From an uncultured Pelagibacteraceae bacterium (lineage in GTDB: Bacteria > Pseudomonadota > Alphaproteobacteria > Pelagibacterales > Pelagibacteraceae), in assembly GCA_902556505.1 (NCBI GenBank), contig CACDWM010000001.1, forward strand, positions 1 through 64,000: a DNA stretch of 64,000 nucleotides, written 5' to 3'. Below are positions 10,208 through 21,369 of this stretch, piece after piece; the stretch's first letter is position 1, and every line of letters starts with the position of its first letter. The notes below the pieces were generated by a model. It had not been told where the DNA came from, made no database searches, and saw only the letters and a program-made list of their open reading frames with translations. Position numbers and translations under genes: made by a program.

Positions 10208-10995
10208 TGAAAAAAATATTGATAGTAGAAGGAAACTTACGAGAAGAAAATCAAAGTTTTTCTGAAGCTGGAATTCAAACACATACAGAAAGCCTAAAAG
10301 ATAGTTTAGCTTTTTTCACAGATAAATTAGTGACCCACGTTGTTAATCCTTCTTCAGATGAAAATATCGATAAAAATATTGATGCACTTGAAAGCTACAA
10401 TGGTCTTATTTGGGGTGGTAGTAGTTTAAATATTTATAACAATACTCCAGAAATAAAAAGACAAATTGAATTTATGAAAGAATGTCAGAAAAAAATAAAA
10501 AAAATTTTAGCAATATGTTGGGGCATGCAAGTAGCTGTAACAGCAGCTGGTGGAGAAGTAAAAAAATGCATAAAAGGTTCTCATAGAGGTATTGCTTTAA
10601 ATATAGAAATTAATGAAAATGGTTTAAATCATCCACTTTATAAAAATAAAGTTCAAAAATTTAATACACCAGCATTTAATTTTGATGAAGTCGTAACAAT
10701 GCCAGAAGATTCAATTTTATTAGCCTCAAATTCAATAAATAACGTTCAAGGGATAAATTTTAAAGTTGGTAACTGTAATATATGGGGACTTCAATACCAT
10801 CCTGAGATTACTTATAATAAAATGATCAATTTGATTATTTTCAGAAAAAAGAGACTTTTAGAAAAAGGTGCTTTTAAAGATGAGAATGAAATTGATGATC
10901 ATATTAAACATATAGAAACTGAGAATAACAAATTAGATAAAGTTTCTAGAATGAGAGAATTAGAGAACTGGTTAGACTATCTAAATTTAGAATAA
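10207..10995 (+). CDS. Class I glutamine amidotransferase-like protein (GMP-synthase GATase-like)
   Basis: Cys nucleophile in ILAICWGMQ, His/Glu in LQYHPEI; no synthase domain. Confidence 0.8.
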   Translation: MKKILIVEGNLREENQSFSEAGIQTHTESLKDSLAFFTDKLVTHVVNPSSDENIDKNIDALESYNGLIWGGSSLNIYNNTPEIKRQIEFMKECQKKIKKILAICWGMQVAVTAAGGEVKKCIKGSHRGIALNIEINENGLNHPLYKNKVQKFNTPAFNFDEVVTMPEDSILLASNSINNVQGINFKVGNCNIWGLQYHPEITYNKMINLIIFRKKRLLEKGAFKDENEIDDHIKHIETENNKLDKVSRMRELENWLDYLNLE

Positions 10996-12669
10996 ACCTT
11001 CTATTTCACCTTTATCATTTAATTTTATTGAGTCGGCTGCAGGAACTCTTGGAAGACCTGGCATTGTCATAATTTCTCCACACACAACAACTATAAATTC
11101 AGCACCTGAAGAAAGTCTTACCTCTCTTACAGGCAAAACATGACCTGTGGGTGCACCTTTTAAATTTGGATCTGTCGAAAAACTATATTGAGTTTTTGCA
11201 ATACAAACAGGTAACTTACCGTAACCTTTTTCTTCAAAATCTTTTAATTGTTGTCTAACTTTTGTGTCAGCTACCACTTCAGATGCGCTATAAATTTCTT
11301 GTGCAATTTTTTCTATTTTTTTGAATAACGGAAGATCATCCTCATATAAAAATTTAAATGTATCTTTTTTATCTTCACAAATTTCAGTAACATTTTTAGC
11401 CAGTTCAATAGTTCCTTCACTTCCATTTGACCAATGAGTACATTTAGAGGCTTTTACTCCTTGCGTTTCACAAAAATCTAACAAGGTTTTCATTTCATCT
11501 TCAGTATCAGTAATAAAATGATTAACTGCAACAGTAACAGGTAATCCAAATTTTCTAATATTATTAATATGTCTACGTAAATTTACCATTCCCTCTTTAA
11601 GTGCTGATACATTTTCTTTTTTTAAATCTTCTTTAGCAACCCCACCATGCATTTTCAGTGCTCTTATAGTTGCAACAATGACAACACAATCTGGTTTTAG
11701 ACCGGATTTTCTACACTTAATATCCAGAAATTTTTCAGCTCCCAAATCAGCTCCGAATCCTGCCTCTGTTACAACATAGTCAGCTAATTTAAGTCCAGCT
11801 TTAGTTGCAATAACTGAATTACATCCATGAGCAATATTTGCAAAAGGGCCACCATGAATTATTGCAGGATTGTTTTCTAGAGTTTGAGTTACATTGGGTC
11901 TTATTGCTTCCTTAAGCAAAACAGTCATCGGGCCTTGTGCATTTAAATCTTTTGCATAAATTGCTTGCTTATCTCTAGTATAACCAATTGTAATATTTCC
12001 AATTCTGTTTTCTAAATCTTTTAAATCTGTTGCTAAACAAAAAATAGCCATTAGTTCAGATGCAACTGTAATATCAAAACTATCTTGCCTTGGATAACCA
12101 TTAGCCACCCCTCCTAAATCAACGATAATAGATCTTAATGATCTATCATTCATATCCATTACTCTTCTCCAAACAACTCTTCTAACATCAATGTTAAGTT
12201 TGTTGCCCCAATAGATATGATTATCAATTAGTGCAGATAGTAAATTATGTGCAGATGTAATAGCATGAAAGTCACCTGTAAAATGAAGATTGATTTGTTC
12301 CATTGGTACTACTTGGGCATAGCCACCACCAGCAGCTCCACCTTTCATTCCAAATGATGGACCAAGACTAGGTTCTCTTAAACAAACAATAGATTTTTTT
12401 CCAATTTTATTTAAACCATCGTTTAAACCAACAGAAGTTGTAGTTTTACCTTCACCAGCTGGAGTGGGAGTAATTGCAGTAACTAAAATCAATTTACCAT
12501 TCTCTTTTTTAAGAGTATTCAAATATTCTAGATTTATTTTGGCTATGTGTCTTCCCATTGGACTAAAAGCAAAATTTTCATCTGGTACTCCAACCTTAGA
12601 AAGAATATCTTTTATTGGTTGCATCTTAGCTTCTCGAGCTATTTGAATGTCAGATTTTACTTCGGCCAT
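10987..12669 (-). CDS. fhs: Formate-tetrahydrofolate ligase
   Basis: [65 protein letters not shown]. Confidence 0.97.
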   Translation of the reverse strand: MAEVKSDIQIAREAKMQPIKDILSKVGVPDENFAFSPMGRHIAKINLEYLNTLKKENGKLILVTAITPTPAGEGKTTTSVGLNDGLNKIGKKSIVCLREPSLGPSFGMKGGAAGGGYAQVVPMEQINLHFTGDFHAITSAHNLLSALIDNHIYWGNKLNIDVRRVVWRRVMDMNDRSLRSIIVDLGGVANGYPRQDSFDITVASELMAIFCLATDLKDLENRIGNITIGYTRDKQAIYAKDLNAQGPMTVLLKEAIRPNVTQTLENNPAIIHGGPFANIAHGCNSVIATKAGLKLADYVVTEAGFGADLGAEKFLDIKCRKSGLKPDCVVIVATIRALKMHGGVAKEDLKKENVSALKEGMVNLRRHINNIRKFGLPVTVAVNHFITDTEDEMKTLLDFCETQGVKASKCTHWSNGSEGTIELAKNVTEICEDKKDTFKFLYEDDLPLFKKIEKIAQEIYSASEVVADTKVRQQLKDFEEKGYGKLPVCIAKTQYSFSTDPNLKGAPTGHVLPVREVRLSSGAEFIVVVCGEIMTMPGLPRVPAADSIKLNDKGEIEGLF

Positions 12670-12799
12670 AAATAATCCAAATAAATTAAAAGTTTTTTAT
12701 CTGTGACTTCTTATCCTTTTTTGAGATATTTGGAAACTTCTAAAAAATATATATAAAAAAAATAAGCACTATTTAAATTGATTGTTATAAAATTAATTA

Positions 12800-14056
12800 A
12801 TGCAAAAATATTCTATATTTAACCTTGTTAAAAACGCTTTTTCAAACCATGAAAATTGGGATTTGGCTTGGAAAGATCCAGCACCTAAAGAGGAATATGA
12901 TGTTGTGATTATAGGTGGTGGAGGCCATGGTTTAGCTACAGCTTATTATCTTGCTAGAGAACATAATATTACAAATGTTGCAATTATAGAAAAAGGATGG
13001 ATTGGTGGTGGAAACGTAGGGCGTAATACTACAATTATTAGATCCAATTACATGCATGACGAAAATGGTTTGTTTAGCGAGTTTGGAATGGATTTATGGA
13101 GAAAGATGAGTCAGGATCTGAATTACAATGTAATGTTTTCTCCAAGAGGAATTATTAATCTTGCACATTCAGATGCTCAAATGAATGCATACGCGAGAAG
13201 AGGAAATTCTATGAGATTAAATGGAATAGATGCTGTTCTTTTAAATAGAGAGCAAGTTAAAGAAATTATTCCAATGGCTGATTTTTCTGAAAACGTAAGA
13301 TTTCCAATTTTTGGTGGCTTGATGCAACCAAGTGCAGGCACAGCAAGACATGATGCTGTTGCATGGGGTTATGCACGTCAGGCAGATTCAATGGGTGTAG
13401 ATATAATTCAAAATTGTGAGGTGATAGGTTTCGATGTTTCCGCTGGAAAAATAAAGGGAATAAGAACTTCAAGAGGAAATATCAAGGCAAAAAAAGTTGG
13501 TATTTGCGTTGCGGGTAGCACAAATATTTTAGCAGAAAAATTAAATATGACATTACCAATTGAAACTCATTTACTCCAAGCATGTGTTTCTGAGCCAGTT
13601 AAACCAATTTTAGATAATGTAGTTACGTTTGGTGCAGGCCACTTTTATGTAAGTCAGTCAGATAAAGGTGAAATGGTAATGGGTGGAGATTTAGATGGAT
13701 ACAATAGTTATGCACAAAGAGGAAACTTACCAACATTGCAACATGTATTAACTGAAGGTATAGCCATGATGCCATTTTTGAGTAAATTAAAAATGCTTAG
13801 AACGTGGGGTGGTATTATGGATATGTCAATGGATGGTTCACCTATTATTGATAAAACACACATTGATGGTTTGTATTTGAATTGTGGATGGTGCTATGGA
13901 GGATTTAAAGCCACACCTGCATCAGGATGGACATTTGCACACACAATTGCACAAGATAGAGTTCACGAATTAAATGCTGGTTATAGTTTAAATAGATTTA
14001 GTACTGGCCATCTTATTGATGAAAAGGGACTTGGAACAAAAACCTGGATATCGTAA
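12800..14056 (+). CDS. soxB: Sarcosine oxidase beta subunit
   Basis: YDVVIIGGGGHGLATAYYLAREH, NVGRNTTIIRSNY, GWCYGGFKATPASGWTFAHTIA; followed by D, A and G subunits. Confidence 0.9.
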   Translation: MQKYSIFNLVKNAFSNHENWDLAWKDPAPKEEYDVVIIGGGGHGLATAYYLAREHNITNVAIIEKGWIGGGNVGRNTTIIRSNYMHDENGLFSEFGMDLWRKMSQDLNYNVMFSPRGIINLAHSDAQMNAYARRGNSMRLNGIDAVLLNREQVKEIIPMADFSENVRFPIFGGLMQPSAGTARHDAVAWGYARQADSMGVDIIQNCEVIGFDVSAGKIKGIRTSRGNIKAKKVGICVAGSTNILAEKLNMTLPIETHLLQACVSEPVKPILDNVVTFGAGHFYVSQSDKGEMVMGGDLDGYNSYAQRGNLPTLQHVLTEGIAMMPFLSKLKMLRTWGGIMDMSMDGSPIIDKTHIDGLYLNCGWCYGGFKATPASGWTFAHTIAQDRVHELNAGYSLNRFSTGHLIDEKGLGTKTWIS

Positions 14057-14326
14057 ATGCTTTATATAAATTGCCCGCACTGTGGAATGAGGTCTCAAAA
14101 TGAATTTTCATATGGTGGCGATGCAAGTGTTAAAAGACCAGAACTTAATAAAGAAGTTTCTGATCAAGAATGGGATAATTTTGTTTACAATAGAAAAAGT
14201 TTAAGAGGAAAGCATTTAGAGCTATGGCAACATATTTCTGGATGTAGACAATGGATAAAGGTTGAGAGAGATACCGCAACTCATGAAATTTTCAGAACCT
14301 TCAAAGCTGATGAGGAAGTTGCTTAA
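14057..14326 (+). CDS. soxD: Sarcosine oxidase delta subunit
   Basis: INCPHCGMRSQNEFSYGGDA; position between soxB and soxA. Confidence 0.9.
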   Translation: MLYINCPHCGMRSQNEFSYGGDASVKRPELNKEVSDQEWDNFVYNRKSLRGKHLELWQHISGCRQWIKVERDTATHEIFRTFKADEEVA

Positions 14327-17322
14327 TGACTCAAGCTTTTAGAATTGAAAATGGCGGGTTAATAAATAGAGATAAAAAATTATCTTTTAAATTTAACGGA
14401 AAAACTTACTTTGGTTATGAAGGTGACACATTAGCTTCAGCTTTATTAGCAAATGGAGTTCATTTAGTAGGAAGAAGTTTTAAATATCACAGACCTAGGG
14501 GTTTCTTTGGAGCAGGTGTAGATGAACCTTATGCAGTTGTTCAACTTTATAGAAATGGTGAAACAGAGCCAAATATAAAAGCTACAGAACAGGAGTTGTT
14601 TGAGGGTTTAGAGGCTAAAAGTGTTAATTGTTGGCCAAGTGTTAATTTTGATATTGGTGCAATTAATAATTTTTTAAAAATTTTTTTACCAGCAGGTTTT
14701 TATTACAAAACTTTTATGTGGCCTAAAAGTTTTTGGTTTAGAATTTATGAGCCTTTCATTAGAAAAGCAGCTGGTTTGGGTGTAGCCTCAACCAAGCACG
14801 ATAAAGAGAGATATGAACATAAATATGAATATTGTGACTTATTAATTGCAGGATCAGGACCTTCAGGATTAGCTGGTGCATATGCTGCAGCAAAAAATGG
14901 AGCTAAAGTAATTTTAGCAGAAGATAAACCAAGATTTGGTGGATCTTTATTAACTAGTGATGTCAATATTGGTAATCAATCAGGAAAAGATTGGGCTGAG
15001 GGAATAATTGCAGAACTTAAAACAATGCCAAATGTTGTTGTAAAAAATAGATCTCAAATTTTTGGATACTACGATCACAACATGCTTGTGATGTCCGAAA
15101 AAGTTAGTGATCATTTACCATCAACTAAAAAATACCATCCTAATAAAAGACTATGGTACATTCGTGCAAAAGAAGTTTTGATTTCCTCTGGATCAATTGA
15201 AAGACCAATAGTTTTTGGAAATAATGATACACCAGGAGTAATGCTTTCTTCAGCTGCCAAAGAATATTTAAAAGTATATGGTGTTTTAGTTGGAAGAAAA
15301 CCATTGGTGTTTACAAATAATGATAGTGGATACGAAACAGCAATTGAATTTAAAAAAAATGGAGTAGATCCAGTTGTCTTAGACTCAAGGAAAAACGCTG
15401 AGTCAGAAATAATTGATGAAGCAAAAAATTTAGGAATTAACATTAAAAATTCATATGTGGTGGTTGCAGCACAAGGATACAAAAAAGTAAAATCTGCAGA
15501 TATTGCAAGTATTTCTGAAGACAAAAAACAACTTGGTAAAATAGAAAATATTCAATGTGATTGTATTTGTGTTTCAGGTTTTTGGACACCAACTATCCAT
15601 TTAGCTTCACAATCAGGAAATAAAACAAAGTTTAAAGAGGAAATTGATGCATTTGTTCCAGGGCAATCAAAACAAAATGAAATCACTTTAGGTGCAGCTA
15701 ATGGAGTATTTTCTCTAGAGGAAACTTTAAAAACGTCATTTACAGCAGGAAGTGAATTATCAAAAAAATTAACTAAAAAAGATAATGAGATAGCTATTCC
15801 AAATGTTGTTGAAAAGAAATCTTCTCAACACGATAAGTTTTGGTGTGTTCCATTACCAAAAGGTAAAAATTATAAAAGATTTTTAGATTTTCAAAACGAT
15901 GTAGCGGTATCTGATGTAGAAATAGCTTTAAGGGAAGGGTATCGATCAATTGAACATGTCAAAAGATATACGACTTTAGGAATGGCAACAGATCAAGGAA
16001 AAACAAGTAATTTAAACGGATTGCAACTGGTATCAGAAATTGAAAACAAAGTAGTTCCTGCAGTAGGTCATACAACTTTTAGACCCCCATACACTCCAGT
16101 TTCTATTGGTGCAATAGTAGGAAGAGAGGTTGGAAAACATTCAAAACCAACAAGAAAATCTCCAATGCATTCATGGCATGAAAAAAATAATGCAGTTTTT
16201 GTTGATGCAGGTGTTTGGTTGAGACCTCGGTATTATAAAAGAGGAAATGAAAATTTATTCGAGGCATCTAAAAGAGAGGCTAAAAATGTAAGAACAAATG
16301 TAGGTGTTTGTGATGTAACTACTTTAGGTAAAATAGATATTAAAGGACCAGATGCAGCAGTGTTATTAAATAGAGTTTATACAAATGCTTGGCTAAAATT
16401 ACCAGTTGGTAAAGCCAGATATGGTGTAATGTTAAGAGAAGACGGAATTGTTATGGATGATGGAACAACTACAAGAATTTCTGAAAATCATTATCATATG
16501 ACGACAACAACAGCTCAAGCAGCAAACGTACTTTCGCATTTAGAATATTATTTGCAACTAGTTTGGCCTGAATTAAATGTGAATGTAGTTTCAACTACAG
16601 AACAGTGGGCTGGAGCAGCTATCGCTGGACCTAAATCTAGACATTTATTGCAAAAATTATTTCCAAATTCAGATGTATCAAATGAAGGTTTGCCATTCAT
16701 GGGCTATATGGAGGGAGATTTATTTGGTGTTAAAGCAAGAATATTTAGAATTTCATTTTCAGGAGAACTTGCTTATGAAGTAAATGTTGAGTCTGATTAT
16801 GGAAGTTTTATGTGGGAAAAAATCATGGAAGTTGGGGGGGAATTTAACATTCAACCATATGGAACAGAAGCATTATCAACTCTTAGAATTGAAATGGGAC
16901 ATGTTGCTGGATCAGAACTTGATGGCAGAACAATTCCATTCGATAACGCCTTAGAAGGTCTTGTTAGCAAAAAGAAAGATTTTATTGGAAAAAGATCATT
17001 ACAAAGATCTGCATTCACAGCTGAAGATAGACAAAGAATAGTGGGCGTAGTTCCATTAGATAAACAAACAAGTATACCAGAAGGCTCTCATTTGGTTAAA
17101 GATGATAAAGCACCGCTACCAAATCCAAAATTAGGTCATATCTCTGCATCTTGTTGGAGTGTTGAATATGATAATCCTTTTTCTTTGGCAATTTTGAAAG
17201 ATGGAAAAAATATGATCGGTCAAAAGCTTTTTGCGATGTCGCCACTTAAAAACAAAGTAATACCAGTTGAGATAGTTTCGTCACATTATGTAGACCCAAA
17301 AGGTGAAAGAGTTAGATCATGA
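14326..17322 (+). CDS. soxA: Sarcosine oxidase alpha subunit
   Basis: N-terminal 2Fe-2S-like fold (FKFNGKTYFGYEGDTLASALLANGV), FAD domain, C-terminal GcvT domain. Confidence 0.92.
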   Translation: MTQAFRIENGGLINRDKKLSFKFNGKTYFGYEGDTLASALLANGVHLVGRSFKYHRPRGFFGAGVDEPYAVVQLYRNGETEPNIKATEQELFEGLEAKSVNCWPSVNFDIGAINNFLKIFLPAGFYYKTFMWPKSFWFRIYEPFIRKAAGLGVASTKHDKERYEHKYEYCDLLIAGSGPSGLAGAYAAAKNGAKVILAEDKPRFGGSLLTSDVNIGNQSGKDWAEGIIAELKTMPNVVVKNRSQIFGYYDHNMLVMSEKVSDHLPSTKKYHPNKRLWYIRAKEVLISSGSIERPIVFGNNDTPGVMLSSAAKEYLKVYGVLVGRKPLVFTNNDSGYETAIEFKKNGVDPVVLDSRKNAESEIIDEAKNLGINIKNSYVVVAAQGYKKVKSADIASISEDKKQLGKIENIQCDCICVSGFWTPTIHLASQSGNKTKFKEEIDAFVPGQSKQNEITLGAANGVFSLEETLKTSFTAGSELSKKLTKKDNEIAIPNVVEKKSSQHDKFWCVPLPKGKNYKRFLDFQNDVAVSDVEIALREGYRSIEHVKRYTTLGMATDQGKTSNLNGLQLVSEIENKVVPAVGHTTFRPPYTPVSIGAIVGREVGKHSKPTRKSPMHSWHEKNNAVFVDAGVWLRPRYYKRGNENLFEASKREAKNVRTNVGVCDVTTLGKIDIKGPDAAVLLNRVYTNAWLKLPVGKARYGVMLREDGIVMDDGTTTRISENHYHMTTTTAQAANVLSHLEYYLQLVWPELNVNVVSTTEQWAGAAIAGPKSRHLLQKLFPNSDVSNEGLPFMGYMEGDLFGVKARIFRISFSGELAYEVNVESDYGSFMWEKIMEVGGEFNIQPYGTEALSTLRIEMGHVAGSELDGRTIPFDNALEGLVSKKKDFIGKRSLQRSAFTAEDRQRIVGVVPLDKQTSIPEGSHLVKDDKAPLPNPKLGHISASCWSVEYDNPFSLAILKDGKNMIGQKLFAMSPLKNKVIPVEIVSSHYVDPKGERVRS

Positions 17323-17906
17323 TATTAATTTCAGCTCTATCAAATGTTCATGTAAAAGGTCAGTTCGGAGATTATGAAGGTAAAAATGAAAATGATTTAC
17401 TTAAAATATCTGAAATCAAAAATTTATTAATTGTTCAAATAGTTCAGTACAAAAATTCTTTACTTTCATTTGAGGGTATTGATATTGATGGTTTAAAATT
17501 AAAAAATGAACCTTTAACAGTGGTATTTAATGAAAATACAAGAATTATGTGGAATGGACCAAAAAACTGGCTTTTAGTTTCAACAAAAAAAGATTTAATT
17601 AAAAATGTATCAGATAATTTTAAAGATACAGATTTTGCTATAACTGATTTATCTCATTCTAGAGCTATTATTGAAATCGAAGGCAATGATTCGATAGAAG
17701 TTTTGAAAAAAGGATGTCCATTTAATTTTGATACATTAGATAAAAATAATTCAATTAACTCAACTTATAATGGAATAGCTTTCACTGTAGATAGGTTGGG
17801 TGAAAATCCAAATAAAGTAAGGTTATTTGCTTTAAGAAGCTTTGGTGAATCTTTATATCATTCTATCACAGACGCATCTCTTGAATTTGGTTTTAAAGCT
17901 TTGTAA
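17319..17906 (+). CDS. soxG: Sarcosine oxidase gamma subunit
   Basis: Position in the operon; GcvT-like fragment ('FAITDLSHSRAIIEIEGNDSIEVLKKGCPFNF'). Confidence 0.82.
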   Translation: MILISALSNVHVKGQFGDYEGKNENDLLKISEIKNLLIVQIVQYKNSLLSFEGIDIDGLKLKNEPLTVVFNENTRIMWNGPKNWLLVSTKKDLIKNVSDNFKDTDFAITDLSHSRAIIEIEGNDSIEVLKKGCPFNFDTLDKNNSINSTYNGIAFTVDRLGENPNKVRLFALRSFGESLYHSITDASLEFGFKAL

Positions 17907-17916
17907 ACTTAAATTT

Positions 17917-18774
17917 TCAATCTCTTGTTGCAATATAAACACCTATAGAAGTAATTAGAAATCCAATTAAATCTAAACTAGTTAAACTTTCATTTAAGAA
18001 AAGCCATGCCATAAAAGCAGACGTTGCTGGAATTAAAAAAAATATTGATACAGTTTTGCTTGCTGAATTATTTTTAATTAAAAACATTAGTATTGTAAAT
18101 GCTCCAAATGATACCAAAAATATTTGATGACTCATTGCAACAATAAATGTTTGTGAAAAATCAATATATGGATCAACAAACAAAATAATTATCGATAAAT
18201 GAAATATACATCCACCAAGAGCTTGATTCATGTTACTTACAGATAAAGGTAAATTGTTACTCAATTTTTTTTGCCATAAAGTTGAAAATGTAATTGCCAA
18301 CAATGCTATTATTGTTGCGAGCAATCCTGCTGCCGGTATTTTTGAACCAACATCAAAACCTAATACAAGTCCTGCACCAGTAAATCCTAACAAAACGCCT
18401 ATCCATTGTTTTGCAGATACTTTCTCATTTAAAATTGGGCCACTTAATGCATTTGTGAGAACTGGTTGTAGGGTTACAATTAAGGCTGCTATCGCTGTGG
18501 GCATACCTATTGAAATTGAGTAAAAGACACCACCAAGATAAAAACCATGAAATAATACCCCACTAAAAAAAGATTCAAAAAAGTTTCTTTTACTAACTAA
18601 AACTTTTTGTTTTGAATAAATAGAAAATAAAAAAAAACCGAAAGCAACTAAAGAAAATCTAAAGGCTAATGCAGTAAATGGATCACTGTTATCGATAATT
18701 GGTTTGGTAGTTATGAATGCTGAAGACCATAAAATTATAAATATAAAAGGAAAAATTTTGATCATTATATTCAA
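17917..18774 (-). CDS. EamA/DMT-family transporter
   Basis: About 10 TM helices, DMT pattern (FIILWSSAFITTKPIIDNSDP...). Confidence 0.85.
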   Translation of the reverse strand: MNIMIKIFPFIFIILWSSAFITTKPIIDNSDPFTALAFRFSLVAFGFFLFSIYSKQKVLVSKRNFFESFFSGVLFHGFYLGGVFYSISIGMPTAIAALIVTLQPVLTNALSGPILNEKVSAKQWIGVLLGFTGAGLVLGFDVGSKIPAAGLLATIIALLAITFSTLWQKKLSNNLPLSVSNMNQALGGCIFHLSIIILFVDPYIDFSQTFIVAMSHQIFLVSFGAFTILMFLIKNNSASKTVSIFFLIPATSAFMAWLFLNESLTSLDLIGFLITSIGVYIATRD

Positions 18775-18864
18775 TAAACAAATAAATGAACCAAAATCAA
18801 ATAAATACCTATAATGAACAAATTAGACATAGCAATAAAACAATAAATCACCTAAGTTTTAAAT

Positions 18865-19257
18865 ATGATCTCAAAATTTTTAAGAATTTTTATAATTATT
18901 GTATCATTTTTCTTTTTTACAGGTTTTGTTTCTTTTTTTTCATTTCTAGGTCCTGGTGTAACAATTATTACTTCAGGCAACTTATATAAAGCAGGAGCAC
19001 AATTTATAATTAATCAAAGTATAGAAAAAGAAACTGGAAAAAATTCTCTAACTTTAATTAAAGAAGAAATTAATAAAAATTTAATTAAAGAAGAAATAAC
19101 AAAAAATAATTCATTAAATGAAGATTTGAGACAATTAGTTGAAAAAAGAATAAAAATTACCAGACAAAAATTAGAAAATCAAAATTTACAAAAATTAGTT
19201 AAAAAAAGAATAATAATAACTAGATCAAAACTTAATTTAAATAAAATTACTCAATAA
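18865..19257 (+). CDS. Hypothetical protein with N-terminal TM and charged repeat tail
   Basis: ORF with hydrophobic N-terminus; repeats LIKEEI.KN and LV.KRI.ITR.KL. Confidence 0.5.
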   Translation: MISKFLRIFIIIVSFFFFTGFVSFFSFLGPGVTIITSGNLYKAGAQFIINQSIEKETGKNSLTLIKEEINKNLIKEEITKNNSLNEDLRQLVEKRIKITRQKLENQNLQKLVKKRIIITRSKLNLNKITQ

Positions 19258-19687
19258 TATTTAGATATATCAGGTTTTCTTGTTTAGTTTCTTTGCACCA
19301 CATTTCATAGCTTTCACAAACTCTCCATAAATGATCAAAAGCTCGCTGTGAAATTTCTAGTGGAAAATGACTCTTTGTATAATAAAGCTTTGGTATTTTC
19401 ATTAAAAATTTTATCATAGAATCTTTTTGAAGCTCTAAAAGTCTTAAAGTTTCTTCATTAATTTTTTTTTTAGTTATCTTGTCAACGAATTTATTATTTT
19501 TAAGCTCTAAAAACCATTTATCATGAAATTCTCCAGAACTTAAAATTTCATATTCCTTAGTAGTAATAAAAATTTCAAATGCTTGAATGTTATTTACTTC
19601 AGGATTTTGTTTTTTAATTTCTATTATATTTGAATAAACAAATTCAGCGGCTCTCAACACATAAGGCTTTTCAGTCTTATTAGACAT
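19247..19687 (-). CDS. Hypothetical protein (146 aa)
   Basis: Intact ORF with plausible protein-like composition; convergent overlap with 18865-19257. Confidence 0.6.
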   Translation of the reverse strand: MSNKTEKPYVLRAAEFVYSNIIEIKKQNPEVNNIQAFEIFITTKEYEILSSGEFHDKWFLELKNNKFVDKITKKKINEETLRLLELQKDSMIKFLMKIPKLYYTKSHFPLEISQRAFDHLWRVCESYEMWCKETKQENLIYLNIIE

Positions 19688-19690
19688 AAA

Positions 19691-20437
19691 CTAATTTTTA
19701 TGCCTAACCATAGCTGAATGAGCCAAAATTAAGTTAGGATCTAAGAAAACTTTTGAGGATTTAACATTTTTAAATGATTTAAATGCAAAAATTGCAATAG
19801 GGAGCTCTGTACAACCTAAAATGATTTTTTTACACTTCATTTTAACTAATGAATCTATTGCAGGTTTAATTGCTTTTGCTGCGGCCTTTACGTTACCCAT
19901 TTTAACTAATTTAATTGCTTTATTAACTGACAGTTTTTGTATTTTTTGAGATGGCTCTATTAATTGATAATCTTTTTCAAAAAATTTTTTATAAACTCCA
20001 GTTTTAAGAGTACCTTCAGTTGCTAAGAGACCAACTTTTGAGTTTTTCTTACATTTTTTTTTTGTAAATTTGAAAACTTCTTTTGGCATATTTATAATCG
20101 GAATATTGATTTTATTTTTTAAATCATCGAACCAATAATGGGCTGTATTACAAGGTATAACTATAAATTTACATTTGTTTTTTTCCAGAAGCTTACAACC
20201 TTTGAGCAAACTATTTAAAACTTTTTTATATTTTACTCTACTTTTTTTATTTGTAGATTTATTTGAAAGATTTTTAGTTTGAGAGCCTATAGATTCAGGT
20301 CTGCCAGGAATATTTGATTTATTATAAAGTAAAAATAATGGATACTCTTGATCAATTTTTCCTCTATTCAGAACAGCAAGCTTATTACAAAAATCAAGAC
20401 CAGCTTGAGTTCCCATTCCACCTAAAATTCCAATCAT
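19691..20437 (-). CDS. Aspartate/glutamate racemase family protein
   Basis: IGILGGMGTQAGLDF, IVIPCNTAHYWFDDL, IILGCTELPIAI. Confidence 0.9.
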   Translation of the reverse strand: MIGILGGMGTQAGLDFCNKLAVLNRGKIDQEYPLFLLYNKSNIPGRPESIGSQTKNLSNKSTNKKSRVKYKKVLNSLLKGCKLLEKNKCKFIVIPCNTAHYWFDDLKNKINIPIINMPKEVFKFTKKKCKKNSKVGLLATEGTLKTGVYKKFFEKDYQLIEPSQKIQKLSVNKAIKLVKMGNVKAAAKAIKPAIDSLVKMKCKKIILGCTELPIAIFAFKSFKNVKSSKVFLDPNLILAHSAMVRHKN

Positions 20438-20514
20438 AATTTTGATTAATTTATTAATTTTTTATTTTAAATCTATAATTAATAATTGTGTTTAAAGATT
20501 GTTATTAAATAATG

Positions 20515-20565
20515 TATTGGCTGAATAATAAATTTTTTAAAGTTAAATAAATTTTTCAGCCAATA
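20515..20565 (-). terminator. Long hairpin in the 3' UTR of the cold-shock gene (possible terminator)
   Basis: 11-bp perfect inverted repeat TATTGGCTGAA / TTCAGCCAATA. Confidence 0.55.
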
Positions 20566-20577
20566 GGAAGTGTGAAA

Positions 20578-20784
20578 TTATGCAGTTTTTAAGTTAACTG
20601 CTGAAGGACCTTTAGGACCATCTTCAACATCGAAAGTCAAAGCTTGACCCTCATCTAAACCGTTCATACCAGCATCTCTTACTGCTGAAACATGTACAAA
20701 CACATCTTTTTCTTTATCTTCTCTTTCAATAAAACCAAAACCTTTGGTTGGATTGAACCACTTTACTTTACCTTGTAGACTCAT
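20578..20784 (-). CDS. Cold-shock protein, CspA family
   Basis: [31 protein letters not shown]. Confidence 0.95.
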   Translation of the reverse strand: MSLQGKVKWFNPTKGFGFIEREDKEKDVFVHVSAVRDAGMNGLDEGQALTFDVEDGPKGPSAVNLKTA

Positions 20785-20901
20785 ATTTATCTTCTTACTT
20801 TTTGTTATGTTTAATTATTACTTATAATTAAGTAATATTGGCTTTCTTTAGATTTTATTGGGTTTTGTCAACAAAATAGAACAACAATTAAAAATAATTT
20901 T

Positions 20902-21369
20902 TCAATTATCGTCAATAAGCATAGTTAAATAAACAGAATTGATGTCTTTTTTATAGTGTGCAAAAGGTTCGCATACTGTGAAACCAGTTTTTTTAAAAAG
21001 TTTTCTTGCTGGTATAAAAAAATCACCCGCACCTGTTTCAATACTTAATCTTTTTATTTTAAGCTTTTTTGCTTCATTAATTAAATGATTAATAACATTA
21101 ATCCCTTGACCTTGCTTTCTAAAATTGTCATGAATTCTTATAGACTTAAATTCCCCATGTTCTTTATCTAAAAATTTTAAAGCACCACAACCGATCAATT
21201 TTTTATCTTTCCATAAGCTCCAAAATTTAATTGATGGCACTTTTAAACCTGGAATATCTAATACATGAGCACTTCCTTCAGGAGAGGCAGCTCTAAGCTC
21301 AACAAAATGCTTAGTTAGAAGATCATTAACTTCTGAATTATCAAAATTTCCTTCTATTGATTTTAACAT
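20902..21369 (-). CDS. GNAT-family N-acetyltransferase
   Basis: GCGALKFLDKEHGEFKSIRIHDNFRKQGQGINVINHLI acetyl-CoA-binding motif. Confidence 0.85.
   Translation of the reverse strand: MLKSIEGNFDNSEVNDLLTKHFVELRAASPEGSAHVLDIPGLKVPSIKFWSLWKDKKLIGCGALKFLDKEHGEFKSIRIHDNFRKQGQGINVINHLINEAKKLKIKRLSIETGAGDFFIPARKLFKKTGFTVCEPFAHYKKDINSVYLTMLIDDN

Noticed and set aside
15111-15524. 137-aa antisense ORF inside soxA
   Set aside because: Fully antisense to a confidently called gene; Ser/Phe-rich shadow-ORF composition.
18786-18989. 67-aa ORF overlapping 18865-19257
   Set aside because: Asn/Phe/Tyr-rich out-of-frame translation with no SD; the alternative frame has a plausible TM protein.
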